6,303 nucleotides of DNA from Bacillota bacterium (lineage in GTDB: Bacteria > Bacillota > Clostridia > Lachnospirales > Lachnospiraceae), in NCBI GenBank assembly GCA_023435505.1, contig JAEYRR010000388.1:1-6303 (forward strand). The letters run 5' to 3'. The position numbers were made by a program, and so were the translations under genes. Positions 1 to 5,379 of this stretch are shown one piece after another; within the stretch, counting starts at the first letter, position 1; every line of letters begins with the position of its first letter. The notes below the pieces were generated by a model. It did no database searches. It saw nothing but the letters and a program-made list of their open reading frames with translations, and was not told the DNA's origin.

Positions 1-30
1 GTACCGGCTGTGGCCATATGATGTAGAAAA

Positions 31-80
31 GGTACTGTTGAAAGCTATTTGGATAGCTATCAACAGTACCTTCTTTTTAT
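31..80. terminator. Bidirectional intrinsic terminator between convergent genes
   Basis: Bases 31-48 and 53-70 form an 18-position stem with one A-A mismatch and a 4-base loop (TTGG). On the plus strand it is followed by TTCTTTTTAT. On the minus strand the stem is followed by TTTTC. It lies seven bases beyond the stop codon of the minus-strand hydrolase, so it should end that transcript. The T-run on the plus side suggests it also ends an unseen plus-strand gene that finishes within bases 1-30. Confidence 0.85.
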
Positions 81-1030
81 TCTGTATAAGAATCAATTAA
101 TGAAGCAATCTGATCTGGATTCTCAATCTGTGGTAGTTCCTTCGTATTTAATAGTAGTATAGATTCAATCGTTGGATTCAAAACTTGGTACTCGTCTAAG
201 ATCTGTTGAACGTTTTCACATTCGCTACCTTCTAAGATGACAATACGGTTAGTAATCGCCTTTAATGCATGGCTTATAGTAGCATTCGTATAGTGACATC
301 TTATACTGCTATAGACACTCACAGAATTAGAACCACTAGTATGGGCAGCCTCACTATAAGCATTGATATATCGACAGATAGATTTCTTATTATACAGATA
401 GTCGTTGTTAAATTGCTTATAGAGCTGATAACGGGAGTTCTTAATATTATAAAGTAAGGTTCCAATGATAGGAACATTTAAAAAGAAGCGAATTATTCGA
501 TGTTTTCTTCTAGGATATTGGCTACTGGATGTGATATCTCTAGGGTTTATTAATATGAGGTTGTTAAATAGACTGGAGTCAATGTAACAGGCCATAATAC
601 TAAAGGAACAAGAGTATCTAGTACATACAATAGAAGTTTTTTCACCAATTACATCCCGCATAAAATCTGATAGTAACTGAACATAGAGATAATTAGTGTA
701 GGTCATCTTAGGTTTATCTGAGTAACCACAACCAATCAAATCTATGGTGTAAACAGTATGATTTTTGGAGAGCTTCTTAGTTATCTCTGACCACTCGTAG
801 TGTGAACTAGTATTATTTAAATCGTGAACTAGAAGTAAAGCAGGTCCACTACCTTCCTTTGTATAAAAAATCTTTCCAAAACGCCATTCATAGTAGTGAC
901 TAGAAGGAGAATAGAGATGCTCTTTAAAGGTGCTTATATAAAAAATAAATTTATTAATAAAATGTATAAGGGCTAAGGATAATGCAATCAAACCTGACAC
1001 AAAAAATATATTTTTTGTCGTCTTTTTCAA
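77..1030 (-). CDS. Membrane-anchored alpha/beta-hydrolase-fold protein, probably catalytically degenerate
   Basis: The protein has 317 residues and a TTG start, supported by AAAGGAG ten bases upstream. Residues 8-31 are a single hydrophobic helix after a Lys-rich N-terminus (KKTTK), so it is likely anchored N-in with the domain outside. The rest fits the alpha/beta hydrolase fold: LLLVHD at 65-70 (oxyanion strand, usually HG), DLIGCGYSDKP at 97-107, and a C-terminal LPQIENPDQI at 299-308, matching the usual lid-to-His region. The nucleophile elbow, normally GxSxG, is R-Y-S-C-S at 138-142; Ser140 is kept but both Gly are lost. The acid position in GSEC (268-271) is Cys271 where Asp is usual. 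The catalytic His position before LP is Glu298. The fold is clear but the triad is not intact, so hydrolase activity is doubtful. It is monocistronic here and divergent from the histidine kinase. Substrate and role are unknown. Confidence 0.85.
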   Translation of the reverse strand: MKKTTKNIFFVSGLIALSLALIHFINKFIFYISTFKEHLYSPSSHYYEWRFGKIFYTKEGSGPALLLVHDLNNTSSHYEWSEITKKLSKNHTVYTIDLIGCGYSDKPKMTYTNYLYVQLLSDFMRDVIGEKTSIVCTRYSCSFSIMACYIDSSLFNNLILINPRDITSSSQYPRRKHRIIRFFLNVPIIGTLLYNIKNSRYQLYKQFNNDYLYNKKSICRYINAYSEAAHTSGSNSVSVYSSIRCHYTNATISHALKAITNRIVILEGSECENVQQILDEYQVLNPTIESILLLNTKELPQIENPDQIASLIDSYTE

Positions 1031-1040
1031 TGGTAGTCAA

Positions 1041-1047
1041 CTCCTTT
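1041..1047 (-). promoter_or_regulatory. Ribosome binding site that sets the TTG start of the hydrolase gene
   Basis: Read on the minus strand this is AAAGGAG, ten bases before the TTG at 1030-1028. The open frame has no ATG near its 5' end, and starting further in would remove the membrane helix, so TTG is the best start. Confidence 0.65.
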
Positions 1048-1066
1048 ATTATAAGCTATTACCTAT

Positions 1067-1095
1067 ATTATAAGTGATTCAGCTCTTTCTTACAA
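1067..1095 (-). promoter_or_regulatory. Sigma-A-type promoter of the hydrolase gene
   Basis: On the minus strand TTGTAA (1095-1090) is followed after exactly 17 bases by TATAAT (1072-1067). The -10 is perfect and the -35 matches four of six. The transcript would start near 1060, giving a leader of about 30 bases. A second TATAAT at 1053-1048 lies too close to the ribosome binding site to be the main -10. Confidence 0.6.
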
Positions 1096-1203
1096 TTGAT
1101 TTTTACAATACATGTTAAATAGTAGTATGATCGATTATAAGTAAATAATTCTATTAAATAGTATATCTTTAAACATAATATTTCTTTAATAATGTCGCAT
1201 TTG

Positions 1204-1212
1204 TGATATAAT
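1204..1212 (+). promoter_or_regulatory. Extended -10 promoter of the histidine kinase operon
   Basis: TGATATAAT is a perfect extended -10 (TGnTATAAT). No good -35 is present at the expected distance (CTTTAA at 1184-1189 is poor), as often seen with extended -10 promoters. Transcription would start near 1219, about 32 bases before the kinase ATG. The site GAGGTG at 1240-1245 serves as ribosome binding site. Confidence 0.55.
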
Positions 1213-1250
1213 TATTATGGCGGTATTTGTTAAATAGCTGAGGTGTAAGT

Positions 1251-1970
1251 ATGAGAGAAAAAGAAGAAAGAAATACTTTAAATGATAGGTCATCGTACAA
1301 TATTCTACAAGAATTAGAGCTAGAACGTAAGAGAATTGCACGAGAACTACATGATTCGACAATACAAATGTTATCCATGCTAATATACAAGGCAGAATTC
1401 TGTCAGAATATCGCAGAAAAAGATGCAAATAGAACTAAAATGGAATTAGAAATTATGATACAAGTATTAAAAGAGTCAATTGATGATATTAGAAATACTA
1501 TATTTAATTTGCACCCATTAAGTATAGAGGATCTTGGACTAGTGGCATCCCTGGAAAGATATTTAACTCAATTAAAGAATGATTCTGATATTGATTTTTC
1601 TATGAAAGTGATAGGAAATGAAACTGAATGTAATTCTAATATTAATATATCAATCTATCGAATTATTCAAGAGTGTTGTTCAAATGTCCTTAAACATTCT
1701 AAGGCAACCAAGGCATCTGTACACATTACATATTCAGATAGCATTGCTATAGAAGTTGAGGATAATGGTATTGGATTTACAAATAGTGATAGAGAAGAGT
1801 ACATAAAGAATAAAACCTGCTTATATGGGGAAGCGTATAAGAATGGATTTGGACTACCAATGATGAGAGAGCGAGTAAGTTTGTTACATGGATGTATAAA
1901 TATTAAAACGAGCAAAAGAGGGACTATAGTAAATGTACTTATACCGTTGTCTCTCGAGGAGGAGGATTAG
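1251..1970 (+). CDS. Sensorless cytoplasmic histidine kinase, HisKA_3 (NarL/DegS class)
   Basis: This 239-residue kinase should autophosphorylate on His and pass the phosphate to the response regulator encoded next. The dimerisation and phosphoacceptor helix carries ERKRIARELHDSTIQ (25-39) with His34 followed by Asp35. The X region includes LHPLSIEDLGLVASL (88-102). The HATPase domain shows the N-box with Glu141 and Asn145, the G1 box DNGIGF (171-176), the G2 box GFGL (199-202) and GTIVNVLIPL near the end, so the ATP site looks intact. There is no transmembrane segment and no PAS, GAF or other sensor domain; only about 20 residues precede the H-box. It resembles a shortened DegS or LiaS core, so the signal must come from a partner or the cytoplasm. 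GAGGTG lies five bases before ATG. The stop is one base before the regulator start, so the two are translationally linked. The signal is not identifiable. Confidence 0.92.
   Translation: MREKEERNTLNDRSSYNILQELELERKRIARELHDSTIQMLSMLIYKAEFCQNIAEKDANRTKMELEIMIQVLKESIDDIRNTIFNLHPLSIEDLGLVASLERYLTQLKNDSDIDFSMKVIGNETECNSNINISIYRIIQECCSNVLKHSKATKASVHITYSDSIAIEVEDNGIGFTNSDREEYIKNKTCLYGEAYKNGFGLPMMRERVSLLHGCINIKTSKRGTIVNVLIPLSLEEED
1957..1966 (+). promoter_or_regulatory. Ribosome binding site that sets the response regulator start
   Basis: The sequence AGGAGGAGGA lies in the last codons of the kinase gene, with its final GGAGG six bases before the ATG at 1972. It supports that start over an in-frame ATG at 1933, which would add 13 residues (YLYRCLSRRRIR) not found in the family. 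Confidence 0.8.
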
Positions 1971-1971
1971 G

Positions 1972-2607
1972 ATGGTTAAAGTAATTATTGCAGATGATCA
2001 TTGGATGGTTAGGGACGGTATAAAACAGCTCTTAGAGCTAGATGATGGAATTCGAGTAATTGCGGAAGCCAACAGTGGTAGAGAGTGCCTTGATAGAGTT
2101 AGTTCTACGGATGCTGATATTTTATTACTAGATATCAACATGCCAGATATAAATGGGTTGAAATTAATTGAAAGAATTAGAGATATTAATTCAAATATTA
2201 AAATCATAATGCTTACTATACATAATGAAGCTGAGTATATGAATAAAGCAATGAGTCTTGGAGCCAATGGATATGTCTTGAAAGATTCTGAAAGTGATGT
2301 ACTGAAGAGTGCCATTACAGTAGTTGTTGATGGAGACCAATATATTGATCCAAGTTTACTTTGCTATTATTTTTCAGAGAGTAATCAACTGCTTGATAAG
2401 AGCGACAAAAATGTATTAACTATTAGAGAAATTGAAGTATTAATTCTTATGACACAAGGACTATACAATAAAGAAATTGGGTATAAGCTAGGAATCAGTG
2501 AAAAGACTGTAAAGAATCATGCATCAAATATATTTAGAAAGATAAATGTATCTGATCGTACACAAGCAGCTTTATATGCAATTAAAAACAATTATGTACA
2601 TATTTAA
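1972..2607 (+). CDS. NarL/FixJ (DegU-like) response regulator
   Basis: The 211-residue product begins MVKVIIADDHW, the standard start of a receiver domain. The acidic pair is Asp8-Asp9, the phosphoacceptor is Asp54 in LLLDINMPD, the switch Thr is Thr82 and the conserved Lys is Lys104 in YVLKD, so the receiver looks fully functional. A linker of roughly 30 residues leads to a LuxR-type helix-turn-helix at about 147-211 (LTIREIEVL, then GISEKTVKNHASNIFRK), the usual DNA-binding output. It is the cognate partner of the kinase just upstream, with one base between the genes. Targets are unknown. Candidates worth testing are its own promoter, the divergent hydrolase gene and the downstream parAB region. 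Transcription probably ends at the palindrome starting four bases after the stop codon. Confidence 0.95.
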   Translation: MVKVIIADDHWMVRDGIKQLLELDDGIRVIAEANSGRECLDRVSSTDADILLLDINMPDINGLKLIERIRDINSNIKIIMLTIHNEAEYMNKAMSLGANGYVLKDSESDVLKSAITVVVDGDQYIDPSLLCYYFSESNQLLDKSDKNVLTIREIEVLILMTQGLYNKEIGYKLGISEKTVKNHASNIFRKINVSDRTQAALYAIKNNYVHI

Positions 2608-2610
2608 AGA

Positions 2611-2656
2611 CAAGGAAGATGTTTCACGTGAAACATCTTCCTTGATTAATTTTCTA
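2611..2656 (+). terminator. Terminator of the two-component operon, built around parS site 1
   Basis: Bases 2611-2644 are a perfect 34-base palindrome (17-base arms, centre 2627/2628) that starts just after the regulator stop. In RNA it would fold into a long stem with a minimal loop, followed by GATTAATTTTCT. The T-run is imperfect, but the position and stem strength fit an intrinsic terminator. The central 16 bases are a parS site. Confidence 0.65.
2620..2635. other. parS: parS centromere site 1
   Basis: TGTTTCACGTGAAACA matches the bacterial chromosomal parS consensus known from Bacillus subtilis at all 16 bases. ParB (Spo0J) binds it and loads as a sliding clamp. It lies about 160 bases upstream of parA and is flanked symmetrically by GGAAGA and TCTTCC, which extend the palindrome. 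Confidence 0.96.
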
Positions 2657-2666
2657 GAATTTTAAA

Positions 2667-2682
2667 TGTTTCACGTGAAACA
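2667..2682. other. parS: parS centromere site 2
   Basis: This is a second perfect copy of TGTTTCACGTGAAACA, 47 bases from the first measured centre to centre. The palindrome extends only three bases on each side (2664-2685), unlike site 1. It ends ten bases before a TTGATA element in the parAB promoter region, so ParB bound here could affect parAB transcription. Confidence 0.96.
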
Positions 2683-2736
2683 TTTTGTAAATTGATACAA
2701 ATTAATAAATCTACTATAGCTATGTAAAAAGGATAA

Positions 2737-2745
2737 TGTTATAAT
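2737..2745 (+). promoter_or_regulatory. Extended -10 promoter of the parAB operon
   Basis: TGTTATAAT is a perfect extended -10 (TGnTATAAT), with only TAGCTA at the -35 distance. Transcription would start near 2752, about 45 bases before parA. A weaker alternative is TTGATA (2692-2697) with TATAGC (2715-2720) at a 17-base spacing. AGGTGAT at 2787-2793, just before the ATG, is the likely ribosome binding site. Confidence 0.55.
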
Positions 2746-2796
2746 ATAGAGGTACGCAACAAAAATGACAAAAACAAAGGGAATATAGGTGATAGC

Positions 2797-3561
2797 ATGG
2801 GAAGAGTAATAGCAATTGCCAATCAAAAAGGTGGAGTTGGAAAAACAACAACAGCAATCAATCTGTCTGCAGCTTTGGCAGAAGCAGGACAAAAAGTTTT
2901 AACGATTGATATTGATCCTCAGGGAAATACATCTAGTGGTTTGGGGATTGATAAAAATGCTCTAAAGAGTACAGTATACGAATTGTTAATAGGCGATGCA
3001 ACTCTATATGAAAGTATACAACGTAACGTACTGGATAACTTGTCTGTATTACCGTCAAATGTTGAGTTGGCTGGTGCAGAGATAGAATTGATTGGTATTG
3101 ATGAAAAGGAATATATACTAAAAAAGTATGTAGATATTATTCGAGATGATTATAACTTTATTATCATTGATTGCCCACCATCCCTAAATACGTTAACAGT
3201 AAATGCTATGACTACAGCAGATACAGTGCTCGTCCCAATTCAATGTGAGTATTATGCTTTAGAAGGATTATCTCAGTTAATACATACCATTAATTTGGTG
3301 AAAAAGAGATTAAATCCTAATTTAGAGATAGAAGGCGTAGTGTTTACTATGTTTGATGCAAGAACCAATCTTTCGCTGCAGGTTGTAGAGAATGTAAAAG
3401 AGAATTTGCATCAAAACATTTATAAAACAATTATACCTAGAAACGTGAGATTGGCTGAAGCACCTAGTCATGGCCTTCCTATCACAGCATATGACAGTAA
3501 GTCAGCTGGGGCAGAGGGGTACCGTGCTTTAGCTAGAGAAGTAATTGAAAGAGGGAATTAG
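2797..3561 (+). CDS. parA: Chromosome partitioning ATPase ParA (Soj)
   Basis: ParA is a Walker-type ATPase that dimerises on ATP, binds DNA non-specifically and is released by ParB at parS. This drives origin segregation, and in Firmicutes it also modulates DnaA. The protein has 254 residues, the size of chromosomal Soj, without the N-terminal helix-turn-helix of plasmid ParA. The deviant Walker A is KGGVGKTT (11-18), with signature Lys11 and Lys16. Walker A' is VLTIDIDPQGN (34-44, Asp38 and Asp40). Walker B is IIIDCPPSL (122-130). It overlaps nothing and is followed after three bases by parB. The start at ATG 2797 gives the canonical GRVIAIANQKGG N-terminus. All expected motifs are present, so it should be active. 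Confidence 0.97.
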   Translation: MGRVIAIANQKGGVGKTTTAINLSAALAEAGQKVLTIDIDPQGNTSSGLGIDKNALKSTVYELLIGDATLYESIQRNVLDNLSVLPSNVELAGAEIELIGIDEKEYILKKYVDIIRDDYNFIIIDCPPSLNTLTVNAMTTADTVLVPIQCEYYALEGLSQLIHTINLVKKRLNPNLEIEGVVFTMFDARTNLSLQVVENVKENLHQNIYKTIIPRNVRLAEAPSHGLPITAYDSKSAGAEGYRALAREVIERGN

Positions 3562-3564
3562 GTA

Positions 3565-4479
3565 ATGGCGACAGTAAAAGGATTAGGTAAGGGGCTTGGA
3601 AAAGGCTTAGATTCTATGATTCCTGATATAATACAGGAGAAAAAGGATCAGGTGGAAGCTACCAGAGAAGGTAATCAAGAGACAATGATTGCGATCAATA
3701 AAATTGAACCAAATAAAGGACAACCTCGAAAGGTATTCAATGAGGATAGTTTAATGGATTTAGCAGATTCTATTAAGCAATTTGGAATTATTCAACCGTT
3801 GATCGTTCAAAAAAAAGGTGAATATTATCATATTATAGCTGGTGAAAGAAGATGGCGAGCAGCTAAGATCGCTGGATTAAAGAAGATACCGGTTATAATA
3901 AAGGAATATACGCCTCAGGAAGTTATGGAAATTGCTTTGATAGAGAACATTCAAAGGGAAGATTTGAATCCTATAGAAGAGGCTCTGGCATACCAGAAAC
4001 TTATAGCTGAATTTAAGCTTAAACAAGATGAACTTGCAGATAGAGTATCAAAAAGCCGAGCAGCTATAGCAAACTCTATGCGTTTATTGAAGCTAGGAGA
4101 AAAGGTTCAGCAAATGGTTATTGAAGACATGATATCCAGTGGCCATGCAAGAGCGCTAATCGCTATAGAAGATGTAAATCAGCAATATAATCTTGCCACT
4201 TATATCTTTGACCAGAAATTAAGTGTAAGAGAGACTGAAAAACTGGTGAAAAAGGTATTAGATGGAGAAGAGAAAGAAAAAATTAAAGAAGCTGTTATAT
4301 TTTCAGAGGATGAATTACTTGCTTATCACAAGATCGAAGAACGTATGAATGAAATTATAGGAAGCAAGGTATCAATACGGAAAAAACAAAAGAATAAGGG
4401 AAAAATTGAAATAGAGTATGGATCTAGTGATGAGCTGGAAAGAATAATTGAACTGTTTGACAAAATACAAAATAATTAA
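3565..4479 (+). CDS. parB: Chromosome partitioning CTPase ParB (Spo0J)
   Basis: ParB binds parS, hydrolyses CTP, spreads along DNA as a clamp, recruits SMC and stimulates ParA. This 304-residue protein has the usual Lys/Gly N-terminal ParA-contact segment, here as a repeated GLGKGLGKGL (6-15). The CTP-binding domain has GERRWRA (93-99) and ENIQREDLNP (127-136). A helix-turn-helix lies at about 153-177, followed by GHARAL (193-198). The C-terminus from about 255 is the likely dimerisation domain. By my recollection of the ParB/Noc specificity positions, Arg165 and Gly193 are ParB-like, whereas Lys176 is the Noc-like residue. With two perfect parS sites next door and parA in front, ParB is the clear call. 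GAGGG inside the parA end probably serves as ribosome binding site. Confidence 0.96.
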   Translation: MATVKGLGKGLGKGLDSMIPDIIQEKKDQVEATREGNQETMIAINKIEPNKGQPRKVFNEDSLMDLADSIKQFGIIQPLIVQKKGEYYHIIAGERRWRAAKIAGLKKIPVIIKEYTPQEVMEIALIENIQREDLNPIEEALAYQKLIAEFKLKQDELADRVSKSRAAIANSMRLLKLGEKVQQMVIEDMISSGHARALIAIEDVNQQYNLATYIFDQKLSVRETEKLVKKVLDGEEKEKIKEAVIFSEDELLAYHKIEERMNEIIGSKVSIRKKQKNKGKIEIEYGSSDELERIIELFDKIQNN

Positions 4480-4497
4480 GTAAAGGTAGGGTAACCA

Positions 4498-5013
4498 ATG
4501 AAAGTATTTGAACAGCTGGGAATAGATATAGGCTATGTAGTATTAGGAATAATGGGAGTTGTGCTTCTACTACTTATCTTAGTAGTCGTTCTATTTGTAA
4601 AATTAAGTAAATTAAAAACAAAATACTATGGATTTATGGAAGGCCAGGATGGTAAGAGTTTAGAAGATTCTATTATGTTAAAGTTTAAAGAAATTGATAC
4701 CATTAAAGAGATTCTGAAGAAGTATCAAATACATTTCAATAACATAGATGATACCTTAAAAACAACATATCAGAAAATTGGTATTGTTAAATATGATGCA
4801 TTTAAGGAAATGGGAGGAAAGCTAAGTTTTGCATTGGCCTTACTTGATCAAGAAAACAATGGGTTTGTTATAAACTCCATGCATAGTAGCAGAGAAGGGT
4901 GTTATACCTATGTAAAAGAAATTATTCATGGTGAGTCCTATGTTGTTCTGGCAGAAGAGGAGCAAGAAGCACTAGATAAAGCAAAGAATAGCCATAATAT
5001 AATTGATAAATAG
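4498..5013 (+). CDS. DUF4446 family membrane protein of the par operon
   Basis: The 171-residue protein has one transmembrane helix at about 12-35 (very rich in Val, Leu and Ile), followed by a basic segment (KLSKLKTKYY). A helical, probably coiled-coil stretch runs over about 55-95. The conserved DUF4446 core comes next, with KYDAFKEMGGKLSFALALLD (98-117), then NNGFVINSMHS and REGCYTYVKEI (132-142). I recognise this core as the family that commonly follows parB in Clostridia; its biochemical function is not known. The start has AGGTAGGG upstream, and the gene begins 18 bases after parB, so it is almost surely co-transcribed. A membrane anchor beside parAB suggests a link between the origin region and the membrane, but this is inference only. 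The basic residues after the helix favour a cytoplasmic C-terminal domain. Confidence 0.9.
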   Translation: MKVFEQLGIDIGYVVLGIMGVVLLLLILVVVLFVKLSKLKTKYYGFMEGQDGKSLEDSIMLKFKEIDTIKEILKKYQIHFNNIDDTLKTTYQKIGIVKYDAFKEMGGKLSFALALLDQENNGFVINSMHSSREGCYTYVKEIIHGESYVVLAEEEQEALDKAKNSHNIIDK

Positions 5014-5019
5014 TAAATG

Positions 5020-5060
5020 TTAGGTTGCTATCCTGTAAAGAATAGCAACCTAATCTTATG
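5020..5060 (+). terminator. Probable terminator of the parA-parB-DUF4446 operon
   Basis: Bases 5020-5031 and 5042-5053 form a perfect 12-base stem (TTAGGTTGCTAT and its complement) with a 10-base loop, seven bases after the DUF4446 stop. The following TCTTATG is a poor T-run, so termination may be incomplete. A second small hairpin, CTAATC (5050-5055) with GATTAG (5060-5065), shares bases with the right arm and could compete with it. Confidence 0.65.
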
Positions 5061-5181
5061 ATTAGAAAGCCGCAAATCAAGAAGTTTACAATTAGTACAT
5101 AGCAGAGTAAGAATAGAATAATAAATAATATTTTAACAATCTTTTCTCCTGTTAGGGATTAAAATAAGGCATATTTTTTAG

Positions 5182-5199
5182 TGATTGTGTACAAAATCA
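5182..5199. repeat. 18-base palindrome, possible operator upstream of adhE
   Basis: TGATTGTGTACAAAATCA pairs at eight of nine positions around centre 5190/5191; the only mismatch is G5187 against A5194. It is about 120 bases upstream of the adhE -35. The symmetry is typical of a dimeric regulator site, but I cannot match it to a named consensus. Confidence 0.4.
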
Positions 5200-5214
5200 G
5201 ATAACATTGCATAA

Positions 5215-5230
5215 AATAATGAACATTATT
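5215..5230. repeat. 16-base inverted repeat, possible operator upstream of adhE
   Basis: AATAATG and CATTATT form perfect 7-base arms around AA. In such AT-rich DNA this could arise by chance, but it lies only 16 bases from the previous palindrome. It has no T-run downstream and no gene ending before it, so it is not an obvious terminator. Confidence 0.35.
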
Positions 5231-5319
5231 ATGTATAGTAAGAGAAACTGGTTAAGAATGGATACCAAATATAACAAAAAATACCACGAAAACATATTAA
5301 TTATTGCTGAATATAAGAA

Positions 5320-5348
5320 TTGACAAATTGTTTGTTTATGAATACAAT
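5320..5348 (+). promoter_or_regulatory. Strong sigma-A promoter of adhE
   Basis: TTGACA (5320-5325, perfect) is followed after exactly 17 bases by TACAAT (5343-5348, five of six). Transcription would start near 5355, giving a leader of about 83 bases that contains the Rex operator. A short inverted repeat, ACAAA-TTG-TTTGT (5323-5335), overlaps the -35 and spacer. Confidence 0.8.
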
Positions 5349-5379
5349 GATATCAGAAAGAGAGATAACAGAATAAATA

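Noticed and set aside
1..26. Possible 3' end of an upstream plus-strand gene
   Set aside because: One frame ends at TAG 24-26 (TGCGHMM) and another at TGA 19-21. Eight codons are too few to choose the frame or name the gene, although the terminator at 31-70 makes some convergent gene likely.
269..457. 62-codon plus-strand open frame
   Set aside because: It lies inside the minus-strand hydrolase gene, has no ribosome binding site and shows no domain. It is a shadow of the real gene.
1169..1428. Two minus-strand open frames of 73 and 80 codons
   Set aside because: They overlap the histidine kinase start in antisense, lack family motifs and owe their hydrophobic look to T-rich antisense sequence.
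1998..2315. 105-codon minus-strand open frame within the response regulator gene
   Set aside because: It is antisense to a clear receiver domain and has Ser/Leu/Ile-rich composition typical of a shadow frame.
2765..2788. Seven-codon open frame just before parA
   Set aside because: It reads MTKTKGI then stop, with no ribosome binding site of its own. I see no attenuation structure linked to it.
4930..5160. Minus-strand hydrophobic open frame with an AGGAG-like site near 5145-5150
   Set aside because: It reads as a convincing membrane helix (VKILFIILFLLCYVLIV) but only with an ATT start, and it runs through the par operon terminator into antisense DUF4446. A TTG one frame over gives just 15 codons. 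T-rich antisense DNA gives such helices by chance.
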